Source of the DNA: Flavobacterium gilvum
GTDB taxonomy: Bacteria; Bacteroidota; Bacteroidia; Flavobacteriales; Flavobacteriaceae
Assembly: GCF_001761465.1 (NCBI RefSeq)
Contig: NZ_CP017479.1
Span: 3,038,001 to 3,102,000 of the forward strand
DNA length: 64,000 nucleotides
Reading direction: 5' to 3'
Below are positions 29,162-38,522 of this stretch, piece by piece. The notes under the pieces were generated by a model. That model was not told the origin of the DNA. It saw only the letters and a program-made list of their open reading frames with translations, and searched no databases. How positions within the stretch are numbered: position 1 is the stretch's first letter; every line of letters begins with the position of its first letter. The position numbers and the translations under genes are program-made.

Positions 29162-29193
29162 AAATGCCATCCTCAAACATGAAGATGACATTT
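29162..29193 (-). terminator. Hairpin terminator after GH29
   Basis: On the minus strand AAATGTCATC and GATGGCATTT pair (one G-U) around a 12-nt loop and are followed by a long T run. It lies 15 bp beyond the GH29 stop codon and separates the GH29-to-GH29 operon from the GH38 operon. Confidence 0.75.
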
Positions 29194-29208
29194 TCCTTTT
29201 TTTTATTA

Positions 29209-30546
29209 TTAATTCGTCAAGAAACCACCTTGGCCTCTGTATAATTTAATTGGCGCATCTAATGTCACCTTGATACAAGTCACATATTTATCGACAGCAG
29301 TTTCTGGTAAATCTATGTAAACCAATCCAGGAACGGCACTCCAAGAAATTTTACCAACTACTTTATGAGTCAATTTTACGTTGGAACCTAAAACAGTAAT
29401 GTCCTTAATTTTGTTATCTAATCCTTTCAACATTACTTGTCCAGAAGTTTTTCCGTGAACAAATAAATAAAGTGTTTTTGAATCTTTGGACAATGTTGTT
29501 GGTCCATAGAAATGACCTTGAGGAATTCCAGGAATAGTTCCGAAAATTCCTTCTCCGTTTCTTTTGTTCCAATCACCTAATTCTTTCAAAGTAGAAACAA
29601 CTGTATCAGGATAAGTTCCATCAGGTTTTGGTCCAATGTCTAATAATAAATTCCCTCCATTTGAAACGGCATCCACAAAAATGGTAATAATCTCGTAAGG
29701 TGTTTTCCAGTTGTTATCGCTCACACGGTAACCCCAGTTTTCGTTCATCGTCATACACAATTCCCACCATTTGAATGCAGGGCGCACCACAGGGAAATTT
29801 TGTTCTGGTGTATCATAATCACCATATCCTTGCAAACGACCATTGATGATAGTATTTGGGTTTCTGTCTAACATCATTTTACGCGTTTTTTCGGCTTGCC
29901 ATTCTTCGGCGCTGTGCTCCCAGTCACCATCAAACCACCACAAATCAGGATTATACCAATCTGAGATTTCTTTGATTTGTCCTTGGAAGAATTTTTGGAA
30001 ACGCTCCCAACGAGCTGGTTCTTTCTTGATATCATAACGTGCTTTTTCTTTCAAAAAACCTGGATAATCATCATGAGTCCAATCAATTAAAGAAAAATAA
30101 GCCCCACATTTTACATCTCTTTTACGCAATTCTGCAAATAAAGGTTTAATCATATCTTTTTTGGCAGCACAAGTTTTTACGGAACTCAACTTCCCTAATT
30201 TCGTGTCATACATCGCCACACCGTCGTGATGTTTTGTTGTAATTACACAATATCTGGCACCACAATCTTTGATCATTTCTGCCCAGGCAGCCGGATCATA
30301 CTTACTCAAAGTATAACCTTTTTGTTGTTTCATATAATCTTCAACCGAAATGTTTCCGTTATGAAAACTCCAAGATTCCGAAACATCGGCCACCGAATAA
30401 ATTCCGGCATGAATGAAGATACCTAATTTAGCATCTTCAAACCATTTCATTTTATCAGCAATATCCTTTGCTGAAATTTTATTCTGGGCATTTCCCACTA
30501 TAGAAGTTCCTGCTAAAAGAACCGCCAATATTAATCTCTTTATCAT
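29209..30546 (-). CDS. GH29 alpha-L-fucosidase
   Basis: 445 residues. Signal peptide about 1-21 (IVGNAQ). The barrel shows LGIFIHAGIYSV, TKHHDGVAMYD and the nucleophile motif LWWFDGDWEH (Asp206). A GGNLLLDIGPKPDGTYP segment follows, then a short C-terminal beta domain. GH29 enzymes retain configuration and remove terminal alpha-L-fucose, such as core or Lewis-type fucose on N-glycans. It is the last gene of its operon, 22 bp after the GH2 beta-galactosidase, and is followed by a terminator. It is clearly distinct from the three other GH29 proteins of the window, so linkage specialisation is likely. Confidence 0.94.
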   Translation of the reverse strand: MIKRLILAVLLAGTSIVGNAQNKISAKDIADKMKWFEDAKLGIFIHAGIYSVADVSESWSFHNGNISVEDYMKQQKGYTLSKYDPAAWAEMIKDCGARYCVITTKHHDGVAMYDTKLGKLSSVKTCAAKKDMIKPLFAELRKRDVKCGAYFSLIDWTHDDYPGFLKEKARYDIKKEPARWERFQKFFQGQIKEISDWYNPDLWWFDGDWEHSAEEWQAEKTRKMMLDRNPNTIINGRLQGYGDYDTPEQNFPVVRPAFKWWELCMTMNENWGYRVSDNNWKTPYEIITIFVDAVSNGGNLLLDIGPKPDGTYPDTVVSTLKELGDWNKRNGEGIFGTIPGIPQGHFYGPTTLSKDSKTLYLFVHGKTSGQVMLKGLDNKIKDITVLGSNVKLTHKVVGKISWSAVPGLVYIDLPETAVDKYVTCIKVTLDAPIKLYRGQGGFLTN

Positions 30547-30568
30547 TATTTGTGTTTTTAAATTCTGT

Positions 30569-33124
30569 TTATTTTATTCTGATAACTGTTGAAGCCAATT
30601 GTAATCCATTGCTTTCGGCTTTTACAGTAAATTGTCCTTTCTGATCTTTTTTGGCTTTTACAATAACCAAAACTTTTCCATTATAGGCTGGGCGTTCATG
30701 ACTTTGAAAAGGAACAAAACTTGTAGCGTCTCCATTGTCTGTTGCTACTATTTCTCCAGCTCCTTCTACTGAAAACTTAACCATTTGATTGGAACGCGGT
30801 ACAACCAAACCATTTTTATCAGCGACATCAACAGTAACGAAAACTAAATCAACATCATCTGCAAGTACTTCGTTTCTGTCGGCTGTCATTTTAAGTTTTG
30901 TGGCTTCACCTGTAGTTTTTACCACATCGGTAGCCCATACTTTTCCTTTTTTGTAACATACCACTTTTAGTTCTCCCGGAGCGTAAACCACATTTTCCCA
31001 AATCAAACGAAAATCTTTTCCGGCTTCCATTTTCTTTCTTCCAAGGCTTTTTCCGTTAAGGAATAATTCACCCTCATCCCCAGAAGTATAAACATGCACA
31101 GGAACTACCTTACCAACACGTTCGCTCCAATTCCAGTGCGGAAGTATATGTGCTGTAGGAACATCTGGTCTCCAGTGTGATTTATAGATGTAATAACGAT
31201 CTTTTGGGAAACCAGCCAAATCGATTATTCCAAAATAACTGCTTCTGGAAGGTGGATTGCTTTTTTGTAATTCTGCTAATTTCGCTTCCAATTCCGCTTG
31301 TTTTGAAGGGTCTGTTCTAAAGTTTAATAAATTGGTTTCATCAGAATTATAAGGAGTTGGTTCTCCCAAATAGTCAAATCCAGTCCAAACATATTCTCCC
31401 AATAAATGAGGGAATTGAGCATTGGTACGGAATTGAGTGTCTGGCGAACAACCCCATCCCGGGAAAGCATCATCATAAGATGAAATTTGCCAAGAAGTTT
31501 TATTGTATTTATCATCAAAGAAATATTCGCCACGAGAACTCACCGTTGAAGATGTTTCACTGCCAATGGTTGGTTTTTTCTCATATCTTGGATCGACATC
31601 CCATTTTGGTTGTTGGCTGAAGAAATAATTTACCCCCATAATATCCAATGCGACTACTGCGCCCGAACTACGTCCTCCATCAGGATCGTTATAACCGTTT
31701 GAAACAGGACGTGTAGGATCTTCTCTGCGCATTATATCTGCCAAACGTTTTGTCAATGCAACGTTTTGTTGGTCTGGTACTTCATTCCCAATTGACCAGA
31801 TAAATACCGAAGGATGGTTTCTATCTCTGTGAACTAATGCCACTAAATCTTTTTCGTGCCATTCATCAAAAATCACGTTATAATCTTTCTTTTTCTTTCC
31901 TTTTTTCCAGGCATCAAAAGCTTCATCCCAAACAAGGAAACCCATTTTATCTGCTAATTCCAACAACTCTGGAGCAGGTGGATTGTGGGAAGTACGAAGT
32001 GAATTACATCCCATTTCTTTCAACATCTTCAATTGTCTTTTTAATGCCGATGTATTAATTGCTGCGCCCAAAGCACCTAAATCGTGGTGGTTACAGGTAC
32101 CAAAAATTTCTACTCTTTTTCCGTTCAAAAGGAATCCGTTCCTTGGTGTGAATTCGATAGTACGAATACCAAAAGGTGTATTGTAGGTATCCACTACTTT
32201 TCCGTCAACAATTACTTTTGTTTGTGCAACGTAACGATTTGGCGTTTTTAAATCCCACAGTTTTGGATTGTTCAAAACTGAATGAGTATCAGATTTTGCT
32301 GTACCATTTGGTTTAATTTCAATTGTTGAAGGAAATAATGAACCTACTTTTATCTTAGGCACATCATTAATGTCTATTTCATATAAATCAGTAGTAACGA
32401 GAGCTTTTACAGTTTTGTCTGTAACATTATCAACCTTTACAATCATTCGAATATCGGCGGCTTCTTTGGTAATATTCGGAGTCGTTAGGTAAGTTCCCCA
32501 ATGACCTACATGCACCGGATTAGTTTTAACCAACCAAACATGACGATAAATTCCTGCTCCAGGATACCAACGCGAATCCCAATTTTCGGTATCCAAACGA
32601 ACCGCTAAAATATTCTCTTGACCGAATTTCAAAAATGGCGTCAAATTCATTCGGAAAGAATTATAACCATAAGGCCAAGTTCCAACATAATTTCCGTTCA
32701 AATAGATTTTTGCATTTGCCATAGCTCCGTCAAAATCAACAAAAATTTCTTTTCCCGAGTCAGAAGCTGGAACAGTAAAATGTTTGCGGTACCAGCCTAT
32801 CCCTTTCCAAGGCAATTTTCCGGTTTCTCCTCTCAATTCAATTCTAAAAGGTCCTTTTATAGCCCAATCGTGAGGCAAATTCAATTTTTCCCAATCAGAT
32901 TCATTGGTAGTAACAGCTTCCAAGTCTTTTGGTTCTTCTTTAATCAATCCATTAGCTTGTAGCCCAAATCGTGAAAAAAGCCAATTATCATCAAATGATT
33001 GTGTTTCTGTCGAACCCATTCTTTTTATAGCAGGGTTTTGAGAAAACATTGAAATCCCCATCATCAGACAGACAACTAGTGAAAGGCAATTGTGCAGCGA
33101 AAACATCTTTTTGTTCCTATTCAT
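30569..33124 (-). CDS. GH2 beta-galactosidase-type enzyme
   Basis: 851 residues. An N-terminal signal (about 1-29, MMGISMFSQ) precedes the GH2 sugar-binding domain (about 40-205, NLPHDWAI, GIGWYRKHF, WYPGAGIYRHVWL). The Ig-like domain follows (about 205-325), then the catalytic barrel (about 330-620) with acid/base Glu448 in WSIGNEVPDQ and nucleophile Glu523 in TIGSETSS. C-terminal Ig-like domains (about 650-850) include VAADKNG-type big-domain repeats. The family removes terminal beta-galactose, which fits complex N-glycan LacNAc antennae after GH110 and GH29 action. The ATG at 33106 is an alternative start that gives a shorter signal. It lies between GH110 (63 bp) and GH29 (22 bp). Confidence 0.9.
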   Translation of the reverse strand: MNRNKKMFSLHNCLSLVVCLMMGISMFSQNPAIKRMGSTETQSFDDNWLFSRFGLQANGLIKEEPKDLEAVTTNESDWEKLNLPHDWAIKGPFRIELRGETGKLPWKGIGWYRKHFTVPASDSGKEIFVDFDGAMANAKIYLNGNYVGTWPYGYNSFRMNLTPFLKFGQENILAVRLDTENWDSRWYPGAGIYRHVWLVKTNPVHVGHWGTYLTTPNITKEAADIRMIVKVDNVTDKTVKALVTTDLYEIDINDVPKIKVGSLFPSTIEIKPNGTAKSDTHSVLNNPKLWDLKTPNRYVAQTKVIVDGKVVDTYNTPFGIRTIEFTPRNGFLLNGKRVEIFGTCNHHDLGALGAAINTSALKRQLKMLKEMGCNSLRTSHNPPAPELLELADKMGFLVWDEAFDAWKKGKKKKDYNVIFDEWHEKDLVALVHRDRNHPSVFIWSIGNEVPDQQNVALTKRLADIMRREDPTRPVSNGYNDPDGGRSSGAVVALDIMGVNYFFSQQPKWDVDPRYEKKPTIGSETSSTVSSRGEYFFDDKYNKTSWQISSYDDAFPGWGCSPDTQFRTNAQFPHLLGEYVWTGFDYLGEPTPYNSDETNLLNFRTDPSKQAELEAKLAELQKSNPPSRSSYFGIIDLAGFPKDRYYIYKSHWRPDVPTAHILPHWNWSERVGKVVPVHVYTSGDEGELFLNGKSLGRKKMEAGKDFRLIWENVVYAPGELKVVCYKKGKVWATDVVKTTGEATKLKMTADRNEVLADDVDLVFVTVDVADKNGLVVPRSNQMVKFSVEGAGEIVATDNGDATSFVPFQSHERPAYNGKVLVIVKAKKDQKGQFTVKAESNGLQLASTVIRIK

Positions 33125-33187
33125 TGTAATTATTTTTTATTTTCTGGTATTATTTCTAAAATGGTAGACCTTTTACAATCAGCCATT

Positions 33188-35005
33188 TTATTTGGTATTT
33201 AAATCTTTTATGTCAGTTTTAATCTGTTTATTCGTCATTTTGAAAGTGATAATTTTCGGTTTCCAAGTTGTGTTAAATCGGTTCTTCTTTATTACTACAT
33301 TTTTGCAGGCAGTAAGCGCAAAAGAATTTTCATTGGAACCCGAAGTCAGCAAATCAGATGGATTAATTGTATTGTTATTAAAAAATAAACCATCAGTCGA
33401 ACGTGCAGACAAAATGGGTTTGTCAAAAATCTTGAATGTATTGTTTTCAATACGGATGTTACGGTGTACATAATAACCTTCAACCAACTCATGATTTTCG
33501 GGAGCAATATTGATGATAGTACCCGAATTGTAAGCACATTCCTCAAAAGTATTGTTGCGAATCGTTACATCATTTACAGCTCCTGACTCGAACCAGCTCG
33601 AAGCATCGTTTGCTATCAAGATGGCATGCATACCTGTGCGATAAAAAACATTGTTTTCTATCAAAACTTTTCTTCGTGTGGTCAACAACAATCCTCTTGT
33701 ATTGGTGCGCTCGAATCTCGAATTTCGAACAGTTACTTCTGGAGTCCAAGTTAAGTTTTCAATAACATTTCCAACACTAACTTTATCCGAAACTTCTCCA
33801 TCCAATACCAATTCCATTTCTTTTTTACTAATCAATTTTGCCGATTTAAGTTTCCCTAAAACGATTGGTTTCAGCGTTTGTGGACTTACAAAACTGATAC
33901 TGTCACCTGCAAAAAAAGCTTCAAATCCATACGTTTGGTGGTGCATGAATTGTACTTTTATTTTTTTATCGGCAGTAATTTCAGTTATTTTCAAATGTGT
34001 TCCGTGTACATTCATTGGGTCGTCATGCGCACCCGATGTACTACATCCGTCAACCAAAATTTTTCCTTTGCATCCCGAAAAATGAAAACAATCTGCAAAT
34101 GACGCAATCACTCGGCCGGAATCTTCACGAGGCGCAACAACAACTTTTGAAAGTGTAATGTTTTCGGCAAATTGAGAAACAATTCCCAATCCGTGCATAA
34201 AATGCATTTTGACATCCGAAAGAACAATATCTTTGCTCAAAGTAATAAATCCGCCACAATTATCTCTGTAGGTATCACGAATAGAAAGCACATCGCCTAC
34301 TTTATAATTTGCCTTTGCAAAATTACCTTCAAACAAAACAGTTCGATTTTCTTCCTGAGTCGCCTTTGAATTCAAAAATGGCCCGAATGAGGAGTAACGC
34401 ATCAGATTTTTTTCTTTATCCAATGAAATGGTATGAAACGAATTGCTCTTCCATCCTTCACCATAAAAACCTATTTTTCCTTTTTCTATAAAATATCTAG
34501 AATCAGGATGGATTTTCATTCTAATGGCCGTTGGTGAAACCGAAGTGATTGTCACTTCCGACATAGTTGGACGTTCATAATCAAATCGGATGTTTTTTAT
34601 TTTAATGTTTTCGCAATTGAACAAAGCAAACGAAACCATTTTACCGTGCAGAACCACCAAAGTATTATTTCCGTCCAAAGTGACATTTTTCAGATGATCA
34701 AAGTAAAAACCAATGTTTTTCACTTTGGACAGCGTATCGCTTTCCGTAGTATTTGAAATAAAGATTTCCTTTTTAACAGCATCTTCTGGCCATAAATCAA
34801 TTCTGCCACCAGGCAACTGAATGACAATATTTTGTTTGCCTTTGCATTTTTCGAGTGCTTGTTTTACCCCTTTGCTGGCATTCTTGTAACTATTGGATTT
34901 CACACCAAATTGCGTCACTTTGATGGTGTCGGCAACCTGTCCAAAAACGCCGAATGTTATTAGACAAAATAAAAACAGAAAAATTTTTGTTTGGGATAAA
35001 TTCAT
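33188..35005 (-). CDS. GH110 alpha-1,3-galactosidase
   Basis: 605 residues. Signal peptide about 1-22 (GVFGQ). The body is a right-handed parallel beta-helix: a short TQFGVKSNSY start, GNNTLVVLHGK, NIKIKNIRFDYERPTMSE, HFSGCKGKILVDGCSTSGAHDDPMNVHG split over about residues 305-333, and repeated VTIRNNTF / RIENNTF rungs. The HDDPMNVHGTH region is the diagnostic part I recognise from GH110. The family hydrolyses alpha-1,3-linked galactose, as in blood group B and the linear alpha-Gal epitope, using a cluster of carboxylates. Genes for beta-galactosidase and fucosidases are immediate neighbours, giving a logical order of attack on antennal caps. It has 63 bp to GH2 and 137 bp to the SDR gene. Confidence 0.85.
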   Translation of the reverse strand: MNLSQTKIFLFLFCLITFGVFGQVADTIKVTQFGVKSNSYKNASKGVKQALEKCKGKQNIVIQLPGGRIDLWPEDAVKKEIFISNTTESDTLSKVKNIGFYFDHLKNVTLDGNNTLVVLHGKMVSFALFNCENIKIKNIRFDYERPTMSEVTITSVSPTAIRMKIHPDSRYFIEKGKIGFYGEGWKSNSFHTISLDKEKNLMRYSSFGPFLNSKATQEENRTVLFEGNFAKANYKVGDVLSIRDTYRDNCGGFITLSKDIVLSDVKMHFMHGLGIVSQFAENITLSKVVVAPREDSGRVIASFADCFHFSGCKGKILVDGCSTSGAHDDPMNVHGTHLKITEITADKKIKVQFMHHQTYGFEAFFAGDSISFVSPQTLKPIVLGKLKSAKLISKKEMELVLDGEVSDKVSVGNVIENLTWTPEVTVRNSRFERTNTRGLLLTTRRKVLIENNVFYRTGMHAILIANDASSWFESGAVNDVTIRNNTFEECAYNSGTIINIAPENHELVEGYYVHRNIRIENNTFKIFDKPILSARSTDGLFFNNNTINPSDLLTSGSNENSFALTACKNVVIKKNRFNTTWKPKIITFKMTNKQIKTDIKDLNTK

Positions 35006-35067
35006 TTTTGATTAAAAATTATGTTTAAGTATGATTCAAAACAAATACTGATATTCTTAAGATTTGA

Positions 35068-35095
35068 CCTAACAGCTTTTAAAAACCTGTTAGGT
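35068..35095. repeat. Short palindrome ACCTAACAG / CTGTTAGGT
   Basis: A 9-bp perfect inverted repeat with a 10-nt loop, between the SDR and GH110 genes. Neither strand has a convincing T run after the stem. Half-copies of the same CCTAACAGGTTTT word appear at 48183-48195, so it is probably a dispersed intergenic hairpin repeat rather than a terminator. Confidence 0.5.
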
Positions 35096-35142
35096 TTCTG
35101 CCGGAAACCAAAAGTTATATAATTAACCCTTGATGTTATAAA

Positions 35143-35922
35143 TTACAGCGAGCGATCCAAATGCGTATAACCACCATCTACATAAATCAACTGACCAGTG
35201 GTATGGCTCGATTTTTCAGACAATAAAAATACAGTCATATTCGCTATTTCCTCAGCAGTCGTCATTCTGTGCTCGAACGGAATTTTGGATGTAATTTCTT
35301 TTAATTTTTCTTCTGGATTCTCAAGGGTTTTTATCCATTTTTCATATAATGGCGTGTAGCATTCGGCTACGATAACTGCGTTTACGCGGATTCCGTATTT
35401 CAATAATTCAACAGCCCATTCTCTTGTCAAAGCATTACGCCCACCATTTGAAGCCGCATACGCCGATGTGTTTCCTTGTCCGGTATCGGCAGTTTTTGAA
35501 CCAATGTTCACGATTGATCCTTTTGTTTTTTTCAGCTCAGGTAAAGCGTGTTGTGCCATCAAATAATAATGTACAAGATTTTTGTGAACCGAAGCAACAA
35601 ATTTTTCGTAATCGCCACTTTCCAAACCTACACCGTCATTTACCCCTGCATTATTTACTAAGCCGTCAATACGGCCGCACATAGCGATAACTTGGTCAAC
35701 GGCACTTTTGCAATCGTCTGGATTAGTTAATTCGGCCACGACAGACAATGCTTTTCCACCTTCAGCCTCTATTTCTTTAATAGCAATTTGATTGTCGGCA
35801 TCTACTCTTCCTACAATTACTGGAACAGCTCCTTCCGAAGCCAGAACTTTACAGATTCCAAGTCCAATTCCCTTTGCACCACCGGTTACAATTATTATTT
35901 TATCTTTTAAATTAAGATTCAT
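35143..35922 (-). CDS. SDR-family dehydrogenase, probable L-fucose pathway; active-site Lys replaced by Asn
   Basis: 259 residues, no signal, cytoplasmic. Rossmann motif TGGAKGIGLGIC (about 13-25), NNAGV (90-94), Asn115, Ser142 in NIGSK and Tyr155 in AYAASNGG. The standard SDR signature is YxxxK; here the fourth residue after Tyr is Asn159 (codon AAT, 35446-35448), so the general catalytic Lys is missing. The rest of the sequence (EWAVELLKYGIRVNAV, YVDGGYTHLDRSL) looks intact and resembles Bacteroidota L-fucose dehydrogenases, which oxidise L-fucose to its lactone with NAD(P). It lies 54 bp from a mutarotase gene and among fucosidases, supporting that pathway. The substitution may abolish or alter activity. 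Confidence 0.82.
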   Translation of the reverse strand: MNLNLKDKIIIVTGGAKGIGLGICKVLASEGAVPVIVGRVDADNQIAIKEIEAEGGKALSVVAELTNPDDCKSAVDQVIAMCGRIDGLVNNAGVNDGVGLESGDYEKFVASVHKNLVHYYLMAQHALPELKKTKGSIVNIGSKTADTGQGNTSAYAASNGGRNALTREWAVELLKYGIRVNAVIVAECYTPLYEKWIKTLENPEEKLKEITSKIPFEHRMTTAEEIANMTVFLLSEKSSHTTGQLIYVDGGYTHLDRSL

Positions 35923-35976
35923 TTTGTTTTATTTTTTTGGTTTAAAATTCGGTTAGGTATGAATTACAAATATGAT

Positions 35977-36324
35977 TTACCCATTTTGATGTAAATCAAA
36001 TATTTTATCCATCATCATCCATTTTTCTCCTTCTTTTGCCCAAGGCAATGCTTTTTGATATTTCCACATCAATTCTTCCCATTCCTGAACTTTAGGATTA
36101 TTAGCATCCATTTCTCCTTTTCTTTCAAATGAAAAAGTCTCATTGGCCTCAATAATCATAAACATTCTGTTGCCAACACAATAAATATCAAGATTTTCAA
36201 TCCCCGAACCAGTGATACTTTTTGTAATTTCTGGCCAAATTTTTTCATGATATTTTTTGTATTCTTCCATAAGCGTCGAGTCTTCAATCAAGTCTAACGC
36301 AAGACAATATTTTTGGGTCACCAT
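35977..36324 (-). CDS. L-rhamnose/L-fucose mutarotase-like protein
   Basis: 115 residues, the usual length of the L-rhamnose mutarotase (DUF718, RhaM/RhaU) family, without a signal peptide. The early motif EYKKYHEKIWPEI contains the expected active-site His (His26), and the C-terminal part has WEELMWKYQKALPWA, also typical. The protein interconverts alpha and beta anomers of 6-deoxy sugars. Beside an SDR of fucose-dehydrogenase type and several fucosidases, L-fucose is the likely sugar. It would speed delivery of the anomer needed by the dehydrogenase. It lies 54 bp upstream of the SDR gene and 83 bp downstream of GH29, in one operon. Confidence 0.9.
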   Translation of the reverse strand: MVTQKYCLALDLIEDSTLMEEYKKYHEKIWPEITKSITGSGIENLDIYCVGNRMFMIIEANETFSFERKGEMDANNPKVQEWEELMWKYQKALPWAKEGEKWMMMDKIFDLHQNG

Positions 36325-36407
36325 TTATTTCTTTTTATTGTTAATAGTAAATTGTTTTCTGTCAATTTTTCAAAGATAATTAATAATCAATTCAAAAAAA
36401 GAGTTGA

Positions 36408-37856
36408 TTATGATGCACTTACTTTTATGACTACACCAGATTGTTTTGCCAATTCTGCTCGCAGTGAATTTGGAATTGTAACGCTAATTCCTCCATTCAC
36501 GTTTTTATAATTCAGTTTTTGTTTGTTTGCCAAAAGCGTAACATTCAATTTTCCCTTCAAACTGTTTTTGATTATAATCTGCGAAGGAATTTCTTTTTCG
36601 GTTGCAGTAGGAAGGTAAATTCCAAAAATAGTTTTTTCACCTTTTGAAGTGTAATACAAATTGCCTTCAGAATAAGGAATTATTGGTTTTGTGGCATAAA
36701 TGGCTTCTCCATTCACATCAAGCCATTTTCCAACTTCAGCCAATGTTTGTTTGATTTTTGGTTCAAATTCCCCTTTTCCGTCTGGCCCCACGCCGAGCAG
36801 TAAATTACCTCCTTTGGCAACAATCCCCGTCAATAATTGAATCACTTCTGTACCTGATTTGTATTTATCATTCGGCACCCATCCCCAGTCATTCCCTAGG
36901 GTTACACAACTTTCCCAAGGCACAGGAATAGGTTTTTCAAGTACTTTTCGTTCCGGGGTTAAGTAATCTTCGTAATCACCAGGAACCCAACGATCTACCA
37001 CAATCAATCCCGGTTGTTTTTTGCGTGCGGTTTCGGCAATCAGTTTCATGTTAATGTCTAAGTTCTGACGCCCTTTTTTCCCTTCATTTTCTTTCACATT
37101 AGACAACGGACGAACCCAGCCACCATCTAGCCATAGGATATCAACTTTTCCATAATTACTAGTCAATTCATCCAACTGATTTTGAGTATATTTTACAAAA
37201 CTTTGCCATCTTTCTGGATGATCCTTGATGCTGTAATTTGGATTTCTGTCTTTTGGTGGATAATACTTCCACCAAAAATCCTGAGATGTCCAGTCTGGTT
37301 TCGAGAAATAAATTCCAACCGATAATCCTTCTTTTCTAGAAGCGTCCAATACGTCTTTTAATACGTCAGCCTTTGGATTTTTGGCGTAAGGTAAATTCGG
37401 GTTGGTAATTTTGAAATCGGTAAATTTCGAATCATACATACAAAACCCATCATGATGTTTTGAAGTAAAAATTAAATATTTAACTCCAGCACTTTTGAAC
37501 ATCTTTGCCCATTTTTCTGAATCCAAATGAGTAGGATTCAAACTAAAACGAGCTCCGCGGTAGTCTGAAGCAAAAGAATCGTAGTCTTCATAACCGTTAC
37601 GCGTCACCCAGTCTTCGGGAGCCAAACCCCACGACTCGCAAATTCCCAATTGGCTGTACAATCCCATATGAATCAAAACCCCAAATTTATAATCCTGCCA
37701 TTTTACAAGATTTTCTTTTGCAGGTTTATCTTTTGGCCCAACATAAGAACCATAAGTTGTTTTCTCGTTTTCGGCCATGATGTCCCCTTGTGCATGCGAT
37801 AAAGTAACAGTTACAAAACAACAGACAGCCAAAGCCAATTTTAATTTATTATTCAT
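36408..37856 (-). CDS. GH29 alpha-L-fucosidase (paralogue of the one at 62930)
   Basis: 482 residues. Signal peptide about 1-23 (LSHAQ). Catalytic domain with YKFGVLIHMGLYSQLGICESW, TSKHHDGFCMYDSK and nucleophile motif DILWLDGGWVRP (Asp244). GGNLLLGVGPDGKGEFEP and a short C-terminal beta domain follow. It hydrolyses alpha-L-fucosides. It is very similar to the fucosidase at 62930: both have Asp244 at the same position and long identical stretches such as PYAKNPKADVLKDVLDASRK, so the two are recent paralogues placed at opposite arms of the locus. It is the first gene of the minus-strand operon facing the divergent control region. Confidence 0.94.
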   Translation of the reverse strand: MNNKLKLALAVCCFVTVTLSHAQGDIMAENEKTTYGSYVGPKDKPAKENLVKWQDYKFGVLIHMGLYSQLGICESWGLAPEDWVTRNGYEDYDSFASDYRGARFSLNPTHLDSEKWAKMFKSAGVKYLIFTSKHHDGFCMYDSKFTDFKITNPNLPYAKNPKADVLKDVLDASRKEGLSVGIYFSKPDWTSQDFWWKYYPPKDRNPNYSIKDHPERWQSFVKYTQNQLDELTSNYGKVDILWLDGGWVRPLSNVKENEGKKGRQNLDINMKLIAETARKKQPGLIVVDRWVPGDYEDYLTPERKVLEKPIPVPWESCVTLGNDWGWVPNDKYKSGTEVIQLLTGIVAKGGNLLLGVGPDGKGEFEPKIKQTLAEVGKWLDVNGEAIYATKPIIPYSEGNLYYTSKGEKTIFGIYLPTATEKEIPSQIIIKNSLKGKLNVTLLANKQKLNYKNVNGGISVTIPNSLRAELAKQSGVVIKVSAS

Positions 37857-37989
37857 ACGATAAAATTTATTTATAAATAGACCTATATACTAGGTAACCT
37901 CTTTTTTTTTTAGTGACGAAACAAACTCGTTTTGAAGGTACTCTTAGCTTTATTTTTGATTTTTTTTAAAATTTCCCTATTTGTAATTC

Positions 37990-38005
37990 ATGAAAACGTT
38001 ATATT
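37990..38005. promoter_or_regulatory. Weak candidate LacI operator in divergent region
   Basis: ATGAAAACGTTATATT, three mismatches from the consensus palindrome. It is supported mainly by its closeness to the better site at 38029-38044. Confidence 0.3.
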
Positions 38006-38028
38006 TTTTAGAGAAATCAACAATAATA

Positions 38029-38044
38029 ACTAAAACGTTTTATA
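38029..38044. promoter_or_regulatory. Candidate LacI operator in divergent region
   Basis: ACTAAAACGTTTTATA, two mismatches from the consensus, with an intact left half and CG centre. It is 173 bp from the minus-strand GH29 start and about 480 bp from the UxaA start, so it could serve both operons. Confidence 0.5.
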
Positions 38045-38349
38045 TTCTCTAAGATAAGATTTCAAAAAATCTCCAAAAAATAAAATTATTGTAATAAAAA
38101 GATATAAACTAACTCAAAATTATCAATAAATAGATAATTATTATCTTAACATTTTTTGACCAAAAAAATAGCAAATTCCTTGCCATTTACCTTCTTTTTT
38201 ATTGTTAAAAAAAAATTAATCCAAAAAAAATGCAAAACCATAAAATCGCACACCTATGATATTGAGCTATTTTTCTTTATTTTTTAAAAGCTATTCAGAC
38301 CAAAATAATAAAGATAAATAACACTTAATTATTGATAAAATTGAGTCAA

Positions 38350-38377
38350 TTGCTAAATTGATTTAGATGTATTTTTG
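38350..38377 (+). promoter_or_regulatory. Possible Bacteroidota promoter for the UxaA operon
   Basis: TTG at 38350-38352 is followed after 17 bp by TATTTTTG (38370-38377). This fits the Bacteroidota -33 TTG / -7 TAnnTTTG pattern, though the spacing is slightly short. It would give a leader of roughly 140 nt. AT-rich DNA makes chance matches common. Confidence 0.35.
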
Positions 38378-38522
38378 ATACTCGAAAGAAAGTCAGGTGA
38401 ATACATTATTAAAATCAAAACATTTCTGAACAAACAAAATCAACTAAGGATTGTTGTTTTTTAATAATTAAAATTTTCGAAATCAATCAAATTAAAATTT
38501 ATAAAAGTATAATATAGATACG

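Larger units (their letters stand above)
37857..38522. other. Divergent intergenic control region
   Basis: 666 bp without a gene, separating the minus-strand fucosidase operon (start 37856) from the plus-strand UxaA operon (start 38523). Two operator-like boxes (37990-38005 and 38029-38044) are 39 bp apart centre to centre, and a plausible plus-strand promoter lies at 38350-38377. The rest is AT-rich with no supported small ORF. Confidence 0.7.

Noticed and set aside
35068-35095. Hairpin ACCTAACAG/CTGTTAGGT as a terminator before GH110
   Set aside because: No T run follows on either strand, and half-copies of the same word elsewhere point to a dispersed repeat.
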